Assembly: GCF_026151205.1 (NCBI RefSeq)
Contig: NC_087079.1
Location: forward strand, 2,949,730-3,009,729
DNA length: 60,000 nucleotides
Direction: 5' to 3'
Origin: Bolinopsis microptera
Lineage: Eukaryota; Ctenophora; Tentaculata; Lobata; Bolinopsidae
This document shows positions 1 through 11,278 of this stretch, one piece after another; position 1 is the stretch's first letter, and every line of letters begins with the position of its first letter. Under the pieces are notes generated by a model. It saw nothing but the letters and a program-made list of their open reading frames with translations, had not been told where the DNA came from and did no database searches. Made by a program: the position numbers and the translations under genes.

Positions 1-507
1 TAAACTTGTTTGTGCCTTCTGTGTTTTAATTCCTTACGACTATATGATATAATAACAATTCCTAGCACTTCCAGACCATCAAATCAACCTACACTTCTCA
101 GCATTGCTTATCAGGGTGCCCTAAACATTCTTCACATATTTTCTTAAATGTGTGACAGAGTAAACCTGAGTCCACCATCTAACGAAAAAAGTCGTCAAAT
201 ATGTAGGTAATGGTCATATGTACCCATCCAATCAACTGGACACTCAAAAATTTGGTCAAAAACAGCAGTAAGGGGTCCATATTTACTCTGTCACATGTTT
301 ATAGTGTGACAATGTAACCATTTCTGTGCCGGCCGTATTTAAGCGATATCTTATCACCTGATTAAGATATCGTTATGTGACAAAGTTAGCCTAGAGGATG
401 AGACGATTATCCTAACCATCAAGGGTTTGTGTAATTTCATAGTGTGACAAAGTCAACTACACTGTGCCTTTTAATAGGGTCACTTATATTTACCAATATC
501 CTCAAAC
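1..507. other. Non-coding segment with repeated TGTGACA motifs and a hairpin
   Basis: No gene is visible. The motif TGTGACA followed by a short A/G/T-rich stretch and GT occurs near 151, 305, 376 and 443, and once inverted at 282-295. The copies at 151-164 and 282-295 form an exact 14-bp inverted repeat. A perfect 10-bp stem with a 9-nt loop lies at 344-372. This could be the decayed end of a mobile element or a cluster of protein-binding sites; the sequence alone does not decide. Confidence 0.5.
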
Positions 508-867
508 TCAAATGAACGTGTCCATACACGAATGTTAAGAATGGCCCTTAACATCAATCAATATCGAGACCATGTCAGCAACCACAGTCTGTACGGTGAT
601 CTTCCTAAAGTCAGCTCCAAGATAACCCAACGAAGGCTCAGACTTGCAGGTCATGCTCACCGACATCCGGAGCTGACACTGAACAAACTGATCCTCTGGA
701 AGCCGAGTCATGGTCATACTAACAGGGGGCGACCTTACCTAACACTACTAGATAACCTAAAAGCAGATAATGGGCTGAAATCAGTAGATGAGATAGCTAG
801 ACTGATGGAGGACAGAAAGCTGTGGAGAACTGTTGTCAATGGATCTCGGGAATACTACCCGCCTTAA
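508..867 (+). pseudogene. 3' fragment of an RTE-type LINE ORF2
   Basis: About 120 residues are open and end at a stop at 865-867. They align by eye with the last ~110 residues of the complete RTE-type ORF2 at 11279-14248. Shared features are a TRMLRM-type start, the block RRLRLAGHAHRHPEL, the block GRPYLTLLD and a charged tail. Endonuclease and reverse-transcriptase domains are absent, so this is a 5'-truncated copy, the usual outcome of incomplete target-primed reverse transcription. It cannot be autonomous. The truncation point is set only approximately, where similarity begins. Confidence 0.75.
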
Positions 868-3830
868 GTCAGTCAAGTAAGTCACTTTTCATAGATATTA
901 ACATCATCAAATGTGCTTACTCTTAGCTCTAATCATCCGATTTAGCATACTCGGACTAGCCTGTCAGAAATTGGTTTACGAATCACTTCACAGGCGATGA
1001 TTGATGAACCACCACTAAAACTGTTTGCTAGTGTCCCTAGGGCTAGGCCACTTCACACAATCACGGTTCACACTGGACACTACGATATCTCAACCCGAGG
1101 TAGAAAGTGCCATCAATTAGCGCCTAAAGATTGTGCTCGTGGACCTGAACGAGCTCTTGCAGTATGCTGGAAGCAACGTTTGTGCAACATTTTCGGAAAT
1201 TGTAAAGCAGTGTAGTGTAATTGTAGTGTCATGTTTTACGACCAATACATTTAGTGACATTGGGGAAAGTATTCTTATCCCTTTACAGAGACCTGGCAAA
1301 CCATTAAGACCCGTAAAGAACATCAGAACTTTAAACTTACCTGGGGACCCCAGGCTATTATGTTTATAAACATTAAACATAATAAAGATTCGGCGGAATG
1401 ACATGAGGCTGAGCGCCGCCCAGTAACTTTAAACCTGCTCAACGCTATTATAAAGATCTTATCTGTGCTGACCCTAAACCGTATTCAAGTAAATCAAACA
1501 CTGGAGTCTGGACCTTAGCAGTGTGGGTATTAAGCTGCACTGGTTGCAGATGTGAAGAAAAAGTCTGAAGCCAGTAAATGTTATGATCTGTTTTTCATGT
1601 TATGAGAAAGCAGTGTCACTAAAGTGTAGGGTGAGAATCCCTGCCACGTTTTTGGTCAGCTTCGCCGGGGCTCATGTCTTTCCTCGAGAGAGCATTAGTG
1701 TCTACAGAAAAACTGACAAATCCTAGCGAAGTCCAATCCGAACCACATCTTCCATCAGAGGTGGTGCTGGGTCAGATGGTTACTGAACGGATTGGCCTGG
1801 AGAAAGGCAAAGTCCTGTTTTCTCAAGTTAACCATAGAGGGGGGTCAGGTGCTGTTCGCTCACGGCTGGTTCTTGGAGCCAACACCCTCAGCCCCACAGA
1901 AGTGGGAGCACTGTCGGTGGTGGCTCACTCAGATAACGGACATTGTCTCTCCAGTCTCAATTCCAGGCGTTCCCACCCCACTCACTCACTCACTCACACG
2001 CCGCCCCCGGGCCGCTCCAGCTAGTGGATATCTAGCAATTAGTTATTTTCCAGCTAGTGGATATCTAGCACTTACTCCTTTTCCAGCTAGTGGATAATTA
2101 GCACCCAGAAAAACTCCGGTAAACGGAAGCAACACAAACACACAAACAAAGAAAAGTCACACGCGGCCCAAAATTTCAAATTAAATAAAAAAAAAGGGTC
2201 TTCACAAAACACAAATTCGCTTGGTACTGGTAGCTTCGTATTGTCAACATTATACCGTGCGCGTCGCAAAGACGCGCGTAAATAAAAGAACTCATAGATT
2301 TGGGCAAGAGATACTAGATGCTCAGGTATGCCCGGTAGGTTCCTCTCTGCTCACTAGAAAGACAGGGGGCAGCCTGTTCTAAAAGAGCGCCCGGGAGATC
2401 ACCTAGGCATGGGTGGTGCTCTCCCGAGACCGAGCATTATGACAGTTTTCCCTCGGGAAAGCGTCGCTCACCAGGCTTTTTTATCCTCCGGAGGGTAAGG
2501 AGCACTAGCCCATGCCAAGTGCCCGTACCCTGTGACACCTACAACCGGAGGTGTTAAAGACTGCTGTTGATATAAAATGACTCCGGGTTCGAGCTAACCT
2601 CATCAATACGCTAGGGAGGGAGCCGTACTAGGATAATTGATACGATGCTCATACGTAGTGCGATTATTAATGCTCACGTCTAGATACTTTAGTGATTAAG
2701 ATTTACTTAGGACTGTAACCTTGAGATTAGTATTTGTGACATCATTTAATAACTTATACTTGATTCTAAGCCATGAGCCAAACGGCCATTCCTAATGCTA
2801 AGGGTTACAAAATAAAGACACTTAAATTGTTGGTTAAAGTAACACATAGAATAAATACGGTAGACACTCTTAGTTACAGAGAGAGTGGACTACAATGAAT
2901 AGCATATATCAATATCTTTCCTAACTAATAACTAACTTATAATGAACTTCCTAACTTATAACTTACTTTCCTAACTTAACTAATTTATCTACTAAGGGTT
3001 AAGACAGTCACTCATATGAGAGCTGGCAATACACATCGGGATTGTGGTGCTGAACTCTGCCATATTCTTTGCATCAAAAGATATATATAGTCGCGTGGGT
3101 GATCATGTGACCCACGTGCTTGAATGATCATGTGACAATGATTTCATGTACTTGAAGCGACTGACAAGGTACGTGATAAATTGATAGTGGTAATATCTTG
3201 CAGCTCTCCGCGTCGAAGAGACTGCTCGATCAACTGTACCAGGGCTGTCAATGTCCGTGAGGTAGTTGAGCCGCTTCAGTTGTGATTAGAAGATAAGGAT
3301 AAGATTCGATTTTGATAGTTACTTAGTAACAGCCGTTACCAGCTGTCACACAATGGTAGAACTATAGGGTGCATTTATAGGGTGCATTTGTAGGGGCTAT
3401 AGTGAGCGAGAAGCTATACATGTGTGAGGTGATAACCAATTTCAATAAGTTTGGTTGAGTGCACTAATGTTCACTTGGAACGCCGTGTTGCATTTTAAAG
3501 AGCTTGACGGGCCGCCCCATTGGAAGAGCTCCTATGCGGGCAAGAGATAATGCCTAGATGACACATTGACTATCTTGCGGGTGACCTGACAACTATGGAT
3601 GAATCCGTGTGGCATGTCATGTAATGTTGATACCGTAATCTTTCAGCAGAGTTCACCAACGTACCCAAGATAAAAGTTAAACTTAGTTATGGTAAATAAG
3701 GAATATAAATGAAGGTCCTTAAATCGCCTCGACTCAGGGAATATCATCCATACCATTACACTACAACTGGTGAATAAGAACTAAATGAAATCCACCATGT
3801 TCGCCTTGACACAGCGAAACCCATCTATAA
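868..3830. other. Non-coding region with short repeats and a hairpin cluster
   Basis: I see no convincing gene here; the short ORFs at 997-1369 and 1674-2097 lack domains and overlap one another in different frames. A 33-bp unit containing CCAGCTAGTGGATA occurs three times at about 2019-2105. GC-rich hairpins cluster at 2390-2495 (for example CGGGAGA at 2392 pairing with TCTCCCG at 2420, and the palindrome CCTCCGGAGG at 2485). A short direct repeat of TATAGGGTGCATT lies at 3364-3390. Confidence 0.5.
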
Positions 3831-3930
3831 CAGGAGGGACCCCAATAGACGTTAGTCACCAGACGGACGTAGCCTTCCGAAAGGAAGGTAAAGTGGGTGC
3901 CCCAACCCAAAAAAAAAAGAAAAAAAAAGT
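3831..3930 (+). repeat. A-tailed 3' end of a LINE or SINE
   Basis: The segment shares its terminal module with the 3' end of the RNase H-bearing LINE at 40171-44530. Both carry an ACGTTAGyCAC block and CGGACGTAGCC, then a hairpin, a GTG-rich block and an A-rich tail. The hairpin here is CCTTCC-GAAA-GGAAGG (3873-3888), a perfect stem on a GNRA-type tetraloop. No coding sequence precedes it, so this is either a severely 5'-truncated LINE or a SINE borrowing the LINE tail. Confidence 0.6.
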
Positions 3931-4374
3931 GTCACTAAAGTTCTGAACTTGTTAATTGGAAAATTGAGTGCACAGTATTTTGGGTTTCGCAACGGTGCAT
4001 GTGAACTGAAGCTGCCCGTCGACGAGGGTTTTTATATTTATTTATGATATTATTTAAATGTAAATAAAACCCGAATTTAATTCTTTATTTTATTAAACTC
4101 TTTGTGTACTAATTATAATTACAATTATAGCCAAAAATATTTTGATATAGATGAATTTTTTCACGAAAAGATACAAAAGTAACTACTGTTAACTGTAACT
4201 ATTTTTGAAAAAATGTGTCCCTCGTAATTATGTCCATTCAATTAGTTCAACAATCAAAACACTTTTCCCACCGATAACCGTCAATTGTGTAACACCATGA
4301 AGTATGAAAACCTTCTGCGTCAGGGTCTCTGCAGTAGTTCAAGTTGTGATCACCAAGTCCTTTGTCAGGGTACC
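3931..4374. other. AT-rich non-coding flank of the LTR element
   Basis: AT-rich sequence between the A-tailed repeat and the Gypsy insertion. I see no ORF, RNA gene or repeat in it. Confidence 0.5.
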
Positions 4375-4378
4375 CTTC

Positions 4379-5166
4379 TGTTGTAAAGTAGTATTGTTAG
4401 GTTCTCGGATAAATTAACTTTGTTTACGGCGGAATATGTAATATTAGGAGGGTTGCGTTTAAAGTTTTAGGAGCACTTTATTTGTAAAATGTTTGGTAAT
4501 AAAGGGACCGTTACACATTTCCGGGTAGTGCGACATTTCGTGTAATAGTTTAAACTGTTTAACAGTTGGTTTAGTATTTAGAAAGTTTTGGTTTGCATTT
4601 CGTTTTACACGGGTTAACTGTATTTGGTTGACTGGCAAACCTGCTGTCAGACTTACTGCCAGTTTGTAGTTGGCCGCGCTTGTGCACCTGACTTACAGCT
4701 AGGCCTGTGGTTGGTTCTCGCGACCACAGGATGACTGTCAGTGGAGTGCTCAGCGTCTAGACAGTGTCTAGACGCTGGTGCAGGCTGGCTGCGTTAGGCC
4801 GACACGCGTTGTGGCGTGACGTAAGTTTTGGGAGCATACCCGGAGAGCCGGATGTGGAGAGCTCACTTCTTAGTTGCCCCTTAATCATTTTAAGGGATTC
4901 GAATTGACGGTAGCCAGTCTTACTGAGCACTACCATTTGTGATTAGACACGTCGTGTGATCTATTAGTCACGTCAATTGTTTGGAGCGAACACTTGGAAG
5001 TTTTTATCTGTTGACGTTCACTTTGTATTACTTTTCCTTTATATTTAATTAGATCCTTTTTAGTTACTCGTTTCATTTCTACTATTCGGTACGCCCTGCC
5101 GTTCGTGCTACGTGACTAGAGCTTGACTAGCATACACTAAATACCCAGGGAACTCCGTTTTCTATA
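4379..5166 (+). repeat. 5' LTR of the Gypsy element
   Basis: It starts TGTTGTAAAG and ends CTATA, so it has the usual TG start but not the usual CA end. It matches 17280-18067 over its full 788 bp without visible length change. It contains a 27-nt palindrome at 4751-4777 (13-bp arms around one base). The promoter and polyadenylation site of the element are expected here; I could not place a definite TATA box. Confidence 0.92.
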
Positions 5167-5660
5167 TCTGGAGGCCACTTTTAGTGTTGCTATTTTTGCT
5201 CGTGATCCTTCTATTATCACCTATATTCAGTATAGTTTCGATTAGATCCTAACGTTGTCATTTGCTAAGCTAAGTTCGGTGTACATCGCAGTGCAGAAGA
5301 ATTACGTGGAGATTGTTCGAGATCTTCAGTACTTCCTACTAGACTTGGTAAGTGTTGCTACACATTTTGTGGTACCTGTATATTCCAGTTGAGTGCGATC
5401 GTTTTAACGAGCACCTAGTTTACAGCCGCTTGTAGACTTCAGTACGTTATTACCTAGATTGTCAGTGAGATTTGCGTAGTTTTAGCAACCTTACTTTTCG
5501 TACATCTACTCAGGAGTGATAGACGTAGAAGTTACAGTTCCAGTAAAGCAAAGTAAAGTCTTGACTAGAAGATTTTCCAGCAACGTGAAGAGTACGCCTG
5601 TTCCAGTACTTATCTACTCTATTTGTAAGTGTACTTTTACATTTAGATTCACTTTTTAGC
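5167..5660 (+). promoter_or_regulatory. Untranslated leader with PBS and splice-donor candidates
   Basis: After the PBS-like TGGAGGCCAC (5169-5178) the leader has no long ORF. A strong splice donor, TTG|GTAAGT, is at 5347/5348. A second GTAAGT lies at 5625. A TTCACTTTTTAG acceptor-like sequence ends at 5659, one base before the gag ATG. A donor here would allow spliced mRNAs for the ORFs downstream of pol. Use of these sites is inferred, not shown. Confidence 0.55.
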
Positions 5661-7094
5661 ATGTGTGATAGTTATACAGCTGAAATGGAGTGGGCGACGT
5701 TGATTTTAGAAAGGGGTAAGATTCAGTCTAGCGTTGATGAAATAATGAAGGAGATAGATGGTTTAGATTCTGGTGCAGATAGCAATAGCATTTCCGAATT
5801 AGAAGATAAGTTGAAGGAATTACATTCAGCTTTAGAATGCCTGCAGGATAAGATTGATAATGCACGGCCTAAGCCAGTTAGCACAGTTACTAACGCCCCT
5901 CCAGCTAGTTCTAGCAGTAGATTTCAAGAGAACGTGCACGTTATGAATCCTGTTATTAAATCCGAGCAGGTTCAGTTTAGAAACGCGAACACCGAGGATG
6001 ATTTTGGTAACAGTATTATAACCCCATTGAATAGTTCAGTAGCTGGTCCACATTTGACAGGTGCCAGGCCTCCCAAGCCTCCTTATTTTGAAACTGGATC
6101 TAATTTCATCAAATTTGCCAGGCGATTCAAGGAGCATTTGATTCTATGTGGGCATAGTGGTGGTTCGGATGTTAGTACGTACATGTTGTCATACATTCGT
6201 TGTGAATCCACTTGGGAAACACTGCAGAAAGTCTCTCTCAGGCCGGAAGAGAAATGCAATATCGATCTTCTCGTTAAGCGATACTCAGAGGAGATGTTTC
6301 CTTCTACTCAATCTTGGGCCTTTAGAACTGAGCTCATGTCGTTGCGTCAGTTACCTAGTGAGAACCTCCAGCAGTTCATTGCACGTATAGAGGAGCTTGC
6401 TTTGAAAGATGGGTATGACTGCGAGTCTAAAAGGGACGAGAGTTGTATGCATGTTCTGGTTGTAGGAGCTCGTGACATAGCTGTAAGGACTAAGCTTTAT
6501 GAGTCCCAGTTACATTCCTATAGTGAGGCGGTTAAACTAGCAATCCACACTGAGCGTATAGCGTTAGCTGTTGGTGGTGAACCAGGGGGTTTCACTCAGG
6601 CCCCGGATACGATTTTCGCTGTAAATAATTCTGAATTAAATGGCCAGAGAACTAGAGTTACAGCACCTGGGCAAAATCGGGACCGTGTTATGACGGACAC
6701 TAGGCAGGAGATTTATCGTCCTGAATGTCCTCCTTCCCAGTCGGGAGTTAACCAGCACACTGGCCATTCATGGACTCCTAATCTAGTTAGCAATAGTTTT
6801 AGGGGTGGTATGAGGAATGATGATCGTAGAAACCCGCCTGGTCAATCACGTTATCAGCCAGCTCGCAATTACGTGGGTAGTTCGAGTAATCGGGGATCAC
6901 GTAATGTCCGCCCCCAGTTAGAAGGTTGTTGGGAGTGTGGTGATAGTGGGCATTTTCAGAGAAACTGTCCGAGCAGATTTGCTGGGAATAGAGTTAGATA
7001 TCAAGACAGAGGGTCTGCATATCAGAATGGTCATGGCCAGCATCGTGGGAACAGAGCATATAGACCTCGAAATCAGGGGCCTTTAAACTTCTAA
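5661..7094 (+). CDS. gag: Gag polyprotein of the Gypsy element
   Basis: The 477-residue protein is the structural protein that would package element RNA into cytoplasmic virus-like particles. Residues ~10-65 are charged and heptad-like, probably a coiled coil. Residues ~135-290 resemble the retrotransposon Gag core, with FIKFARRFKEHL, WETLQ and later FIARIEELAL-type helices. The region after ~310 is rich in Gly, Arg, Asn and Ser. One CCHC zinc knuckle (CWECGDSGHFQRNC) sits at about residues 421-434 and should bind RNA. The start is the first ATG of the frame, one base after an acceptor-like AG. The last codons contain the slippery heptamer TTTAAAC that links gag to pol. Confidence 0.9.
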   Translation: MCDSYTAEMEWATLILERGKIQSSVDEIMKEIDGLDSGADSNSISELEDKLKELHSALECLQDKIDNARPKPVSTVTNAPPASSSSRFQENVHVMNPVIKSEQVQFRNANTEDDFGNSIITPLNSSVAGPHLTGARPPKPPYFETGSNFIKFARRFKEHLILCGHSGGSDVSTYMLSYIRCESTWETLQKVSLRPEEKCNIDLLVKRYSEEMFPSTQSWAFRTELMSLRQLPSENLQQFIARIEELALKDGYDCESKRDESCMHVLVVGARDIAVRTKLYESQLHSYSEAVKLAIHTERIALAVGGEPGGFTQAPDTIFAVNNSELNGQRTRVTAPGQNRDRVMTDTRQEIYRPECPPSQSGVNQHTGHSWTPNLVSNSFRGGMRNDDRRNPPGQSRYQPARNYVGSSSNRGSRNVRPQLEGCWECGDSGHFQRNCPSRFAGNRVRYQDRGSAYQNGHGQHRGNRAYRPRNQGPLNF

Positions 7095-7126
7095 AGGGTG
7101 GCCCTAGATTTAAAAGGAGGTCACCC
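7082..7126 (+). promoter_or_regulatory. Programmed -1 ribosomal frameshift signal (gag-pol)
   Basis: The heptamer T TTA AAC (7082-7088) is in the gag reading frame exactly as required for simultaneous -1 slippage, and it lies two codons before the gag stop. After a 7-nt spacer comes GGGTGGCC (7096-7103), which can pair with GGTCACCC (7119-7126), an 8-bp stem with one G-T pair. The pol frame is open through this site and is the -1 frame relative to gag. Slippery sequence, spacing and stem all match the established class of retroelement frameshift signals. Confidence 0.85.
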
Positions 7127-10100
7127 GCGGTCAAAAACACACGTTACTATGAAGATTGTAACGAGATTGGTGGCAGTAAGGGAAACTGCATTTTGGTTGG
7201 AGGAAATTGTGCGGGTAGATCAGCAAATTTCTTCGTGGATACGGGATCATCCATTTCTATAGTTGCTGAATCATTTGTCAGATTTATAGATAGGTTTGAA
7301 AAGGTTGTATCGTGTAATCTCAAGCTTAAGTCTTTTTCGGGTAATGACATAAAAACTTTCGGTCAGATTAAGCTTCCAGTGGTTATTGCCGGAAAATCTT
7401 TTGAACACACGTTTGTTGTTTCTGAATTTCATGAGGCAGAGGTTCTGATAGGCATGGATTTGATGTTTGATCAGGGGATCAATATTAATGCCAGGGATAG
7501 ATTACTGTATACTAACAAGGGTTCATCGTGTTTTAGAACACCTCCAAAACCCACTAAGCGCTGCATGAAGGTAGTATGCAACGAGACAGTAATTATACCA
7601 CCTCTCTCGGGCACTCATATACAAGGCAAATTGCTGCGACCTAGAAGTCAACGTGATGACGTTTATGGACAGTTAGAACCTCATATTAACACGGTTGTAG
7701 GCACTGGCATATTCACAGCGCACTCTCTCATACGGTCTGAGGACAACATGGTCCCTGTTAGAGTCATGAATCCTACAGATAAGCCTGTGAAGATAAGTAA
7801 GAGAACCTGGCTGGGCAAGATGAAGCCAGTAGAGTTTGGTGAGCGAGTGATGAGAGTAACCTGTGAAACGGTTAATGCGATATCATCTGATTGTTCAGTG
7901 CCAGAGGTGAGCAAGCTAGCTGACGAGGAGCCGCTAGTTAAGGAATGGGATAGAGAGAGTCTTTTCAAGCAGTTAAAGTTAGACGAGTTGAAGATTAGCG
8001 AGGAAGACAAGAATGATCTTCGAGAGACTGTGTGGGAGTATAGAACCGTTTTCTCGAGTGGAGAGCATGATTTAGGTTGTTGTAATTTCTTTGAGGCACA
8101 TCTCCAGCTCAAGGATAACTATAAACCTAGATGGGTTCCATCGAGAAGGATTCCGTTTAAGCAGCAGCCGGAAATGGATAGACAGATTAGAGGTTTGCTT
8201 AGATCTGGTGTAGTTGAGGAATGCCCTGACCACTCTAATTTTAATTCTCCCCTTTTCCTGGTGCCATCAGGAGATCGCTCTAGATTAGTTGCGGATCTGA
8301 GAATGGTAAATTTAGAGCTTCAGGATGATTTGATGGAGCTGCCTAACTTGAACCACATTTTAGACAAAGTGGGCGATAAGAATCTGTATTCGACAGTGGA
8401 TTTGAGTAAATCTTTTCACCAGGTTCCGTATACCAAGGAATCCAGGCATGTCACGGCGTTCATGCACAATCAGAAGAGGTATCAGTTTGCTAGAATGGTC
8501 ATGGGCCTGAAATCTAGTTCAGCTACGTTTACTAGAATGGTCATGCGGCTGATAAACGGTCTGGGAATATCTGATGCGTTAGCATTCTTCATAGATGATT
8601 TGTTGATATTCACACGTGATGTTAAGTCTCACATTCAGATACTGTCAGTACTCTTTGCTCGTCTAAGGTTGGGTAATCTGAAACTAACACCTCGTAAGTG
8701 CAGATTTTTACGTGAGGAGGTCGAATATGTCGGTATTACTCTAACTAAGGAAGGAGTCAGGATGAACGACTCTCGTATAGAGCATATTAAGAGTCTAGAA
8801 CCTCCCAGTAATAGAGCTGAATTGCAATCAGTTTTAGGCATGTTGAATTATTCCAAGAAGTTCTGCAAGGGATATTCCGAGATAGCACGTCCGCTCTATG
8901 CGTTACTTCGTAAGAACAAGGTATTCGAGTGGACCGAGGGTTGCCAGATTGCATTTCAGAAGTTACGTGACATGTTGATATCTAGTCCTGTCCTAGCATT
9001 TCCGGAGGTTAGTGATCCGGAAAATAGTTATGAGGTAACTTTGGATGGTTCTAAACACGCATTTGGTGGTACTTTGACTCAGTGGATCAAAGGTAAGAGG
9101 AGGGTAATTGCGTACTTTTCTCGTAAGGTTCCGGACCACAAGCGGATATGGCCGCAAACTCAGATTGAATTTGAGACTTTATATCAGACTCTGAAACATT
9201 TCTCGGTTTACTTACGTGGCGTTAAAAACTTCACGGTTATCACAGATTGTCTGCCACTCTTGAACATTACGACAATATTTTCTAAAATGTCATCTTCGGT
9301 CATCAGGAAGCTTCAAGAGCTTGCTAACTATACTTTTACCATGAAGCATATCTCGGGGAAGAGTAACCAGATGTGTGATGGACTTAGTCGGTATAAGTAT
9401 CAGGTTTATGGTAAATCTCGAGAAAATGTTGCGAGCATTGGTCATAGTTCCACTTTTAGTCTTGATGCTGCGTTAGAAGGAGTAAACCGGGTGAGACGTG
9501 AGCATTATAGATGTAAACACCCGATACTGTTTAAGAGGATGCAAGTACCGGTTAGCAGCGAGACTGTGGTTGATGATGATTGCAGTAATCTGATTGAGGA
9601 ATCTTGCAATGAGGTGAGTGTTGAGGACAGTATGATTCCGGGGTTCTTGTTTGATGAAAATAGTGAAGACCCTAGTATTGTAAGCATTGTTCAGATTACG
9701 CCTGAGGTTGATAGCCGTCATTGCAATTGTAGTCTGACCCAGGCTGATCCTATTCCTACAGAGGAAGCATCAGTAGTGGAGATGGTTTCAGCGGTTACTA
9801 GTGATGTAAGCTCACTAGAGAGAGGGGTCAAATTTCTTAATCCTACCAATGAGCAGATTAAACAGGCTCAGAAGGATGATGATATTTTAAACCAGGTCTA
9901 CAGTTGGGTTACCAAGGGTGAGAAACCTGTTGCAATTCAGACTAGTAAACTGCCTCAGGAACTGTTGAGTTATTGGAAACAGTTTGATCTTATAAGTATC
10001 AAGGACGGGATACTTAGGAGACGTTGGACTGAAGTGAGGGATCCGGAGGGAAGTAGAGAGTTGATCATAGTCCCCGAATCCTTGCATGAATCTGTCCTGG

Positions 10101-11250
10101 ACATGGTGCATAACCAGGAGACTGCACATGCTGGAGTAGAAAATTGTCTTGAGGTCTGTAAACGACATTTCTACTGGCCGAAAATGGGTGAATGTTTCAA
10201 ATTGTGGATCGCAGCATGTTGCAAGTGTGCAGCAAGTAAGCCACCTCAGGCGTACAATAAGGCACCCCTCAAGCACATATTGTTCCACTCATTTAACTCA
10301 GCAATTTGTTTCGATCATATAGTTCCTGAGAAGGTTGGTGCTACACCTAGAGGTTATAAGTATATTTTGACTATAACTGATTGTTGGTCAAATTATGTGG
10401 TAGCTATTCCTACTAAGACCCAGACAGCTAAGGAGAGCGTGTCCTTGATTCGTAGGTTTTGGATTGATCGTTTTGGCCAGCCTAGGTTCATGATGGCTGA
10501 TAATCATCCGGGGTTTAGAGCTAAGTATTTCGAGACCATAGCTCAAGCATTAGATTGCAAGTATATTCATGGCCAACCGTACGTTTCTCGTAGTACAGGT
10601 AGAGTTGAAAGAGCAAACCGTCGGTTGAATACTGCTCTGAGAACCAGCTTACCACCGGGACGATACCAGGATTGGGATCTTTGGTTATCTAGAGTAGTCT
10701 TTGTACTTAACTCATTGCGAAATCGGCACACAGGTTATTCTAGCAACAGGTTGGTGTTTGGTCGTGAGTTAAACACACCTTTAAGCCTGCTAGCTGAGAA
10801 TCGTAAGGATTTCGAGCTAGAGCCTATGAAGGAGAATGAGTTTGATGTTGAAGCGTACGAGCTGTACAAGAATCTCAAGTTTATCACCAGGAAGGTGAGG
10901 GTCCAGGCTGAGCGTGATTTTTGCTATGCACAGAGATATCACGATAAGCACGTTAAGGGACCATTCTTTGAGGAAGGTGAGGAAGCTTTTGTTTTGATAA
11001 ATTGTCCAAAGCACAAGTTCGGTCCTCGTTGGGTTGGCCCGTATAAGATCTCTAAGAAGATAAACGATCACTTGTACTGTTTAGATTTGCCTGATGGAGA
11101 AAGGAAGGTGTTTAACATTGGTAAGTTAAAACGGTATGTCAGGAACAGATTTTCTAAAAAACTAGAGACTAGTCCTACAGTGCCGAAAACTGTGAGCAAG
11201 GAAGCTGAGTTGAAAATGGAATCATCGGACCGATTTGTAGATTATTCCGA
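7088..11250 (+). CDS. pol: Pol polyprotein (PR-RT-RH-IN), interrupted near its C-terminus
   Basis: Made as a Gag-Pol fusion by -1 frameshifting; there is no good ATG near its start. In order: aspartic protease with FFVDTGSSISIV (DTGS at ~7232); reverse transcriptase with VDLSKSFHQV and the catalytic FIDDLL (~8590; Phe replaces the usual Tyr); RNase H with TLDGSKHAFGG (~9040); integrase with an HHCC zinc region (~10110-10230), FDHIV, ADNHPG and VERANR, whose last two acidic residues are exactly 35 apart (DD35E). A GPY/F-like module (GPRWVGPYKISKK) follows at ~11020-11130. From 11251 the frame runs into the 3' tail of a minus-strand LINE, so the residues to the stop at 11377 are not native pol. 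A probable C-terminal remnant is at 14941-15491. Confidence 0.92.
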
Positions 11251-11278
11251 TACTACTACTACTACTACTATGTCGGAG

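Noticed and set aside
1674-2097. Overlapping 116- and 101-codon ORFs
   Set aside because: Two frames of the same segment, no domains, ending in simple Ser/His/Pro repeats.
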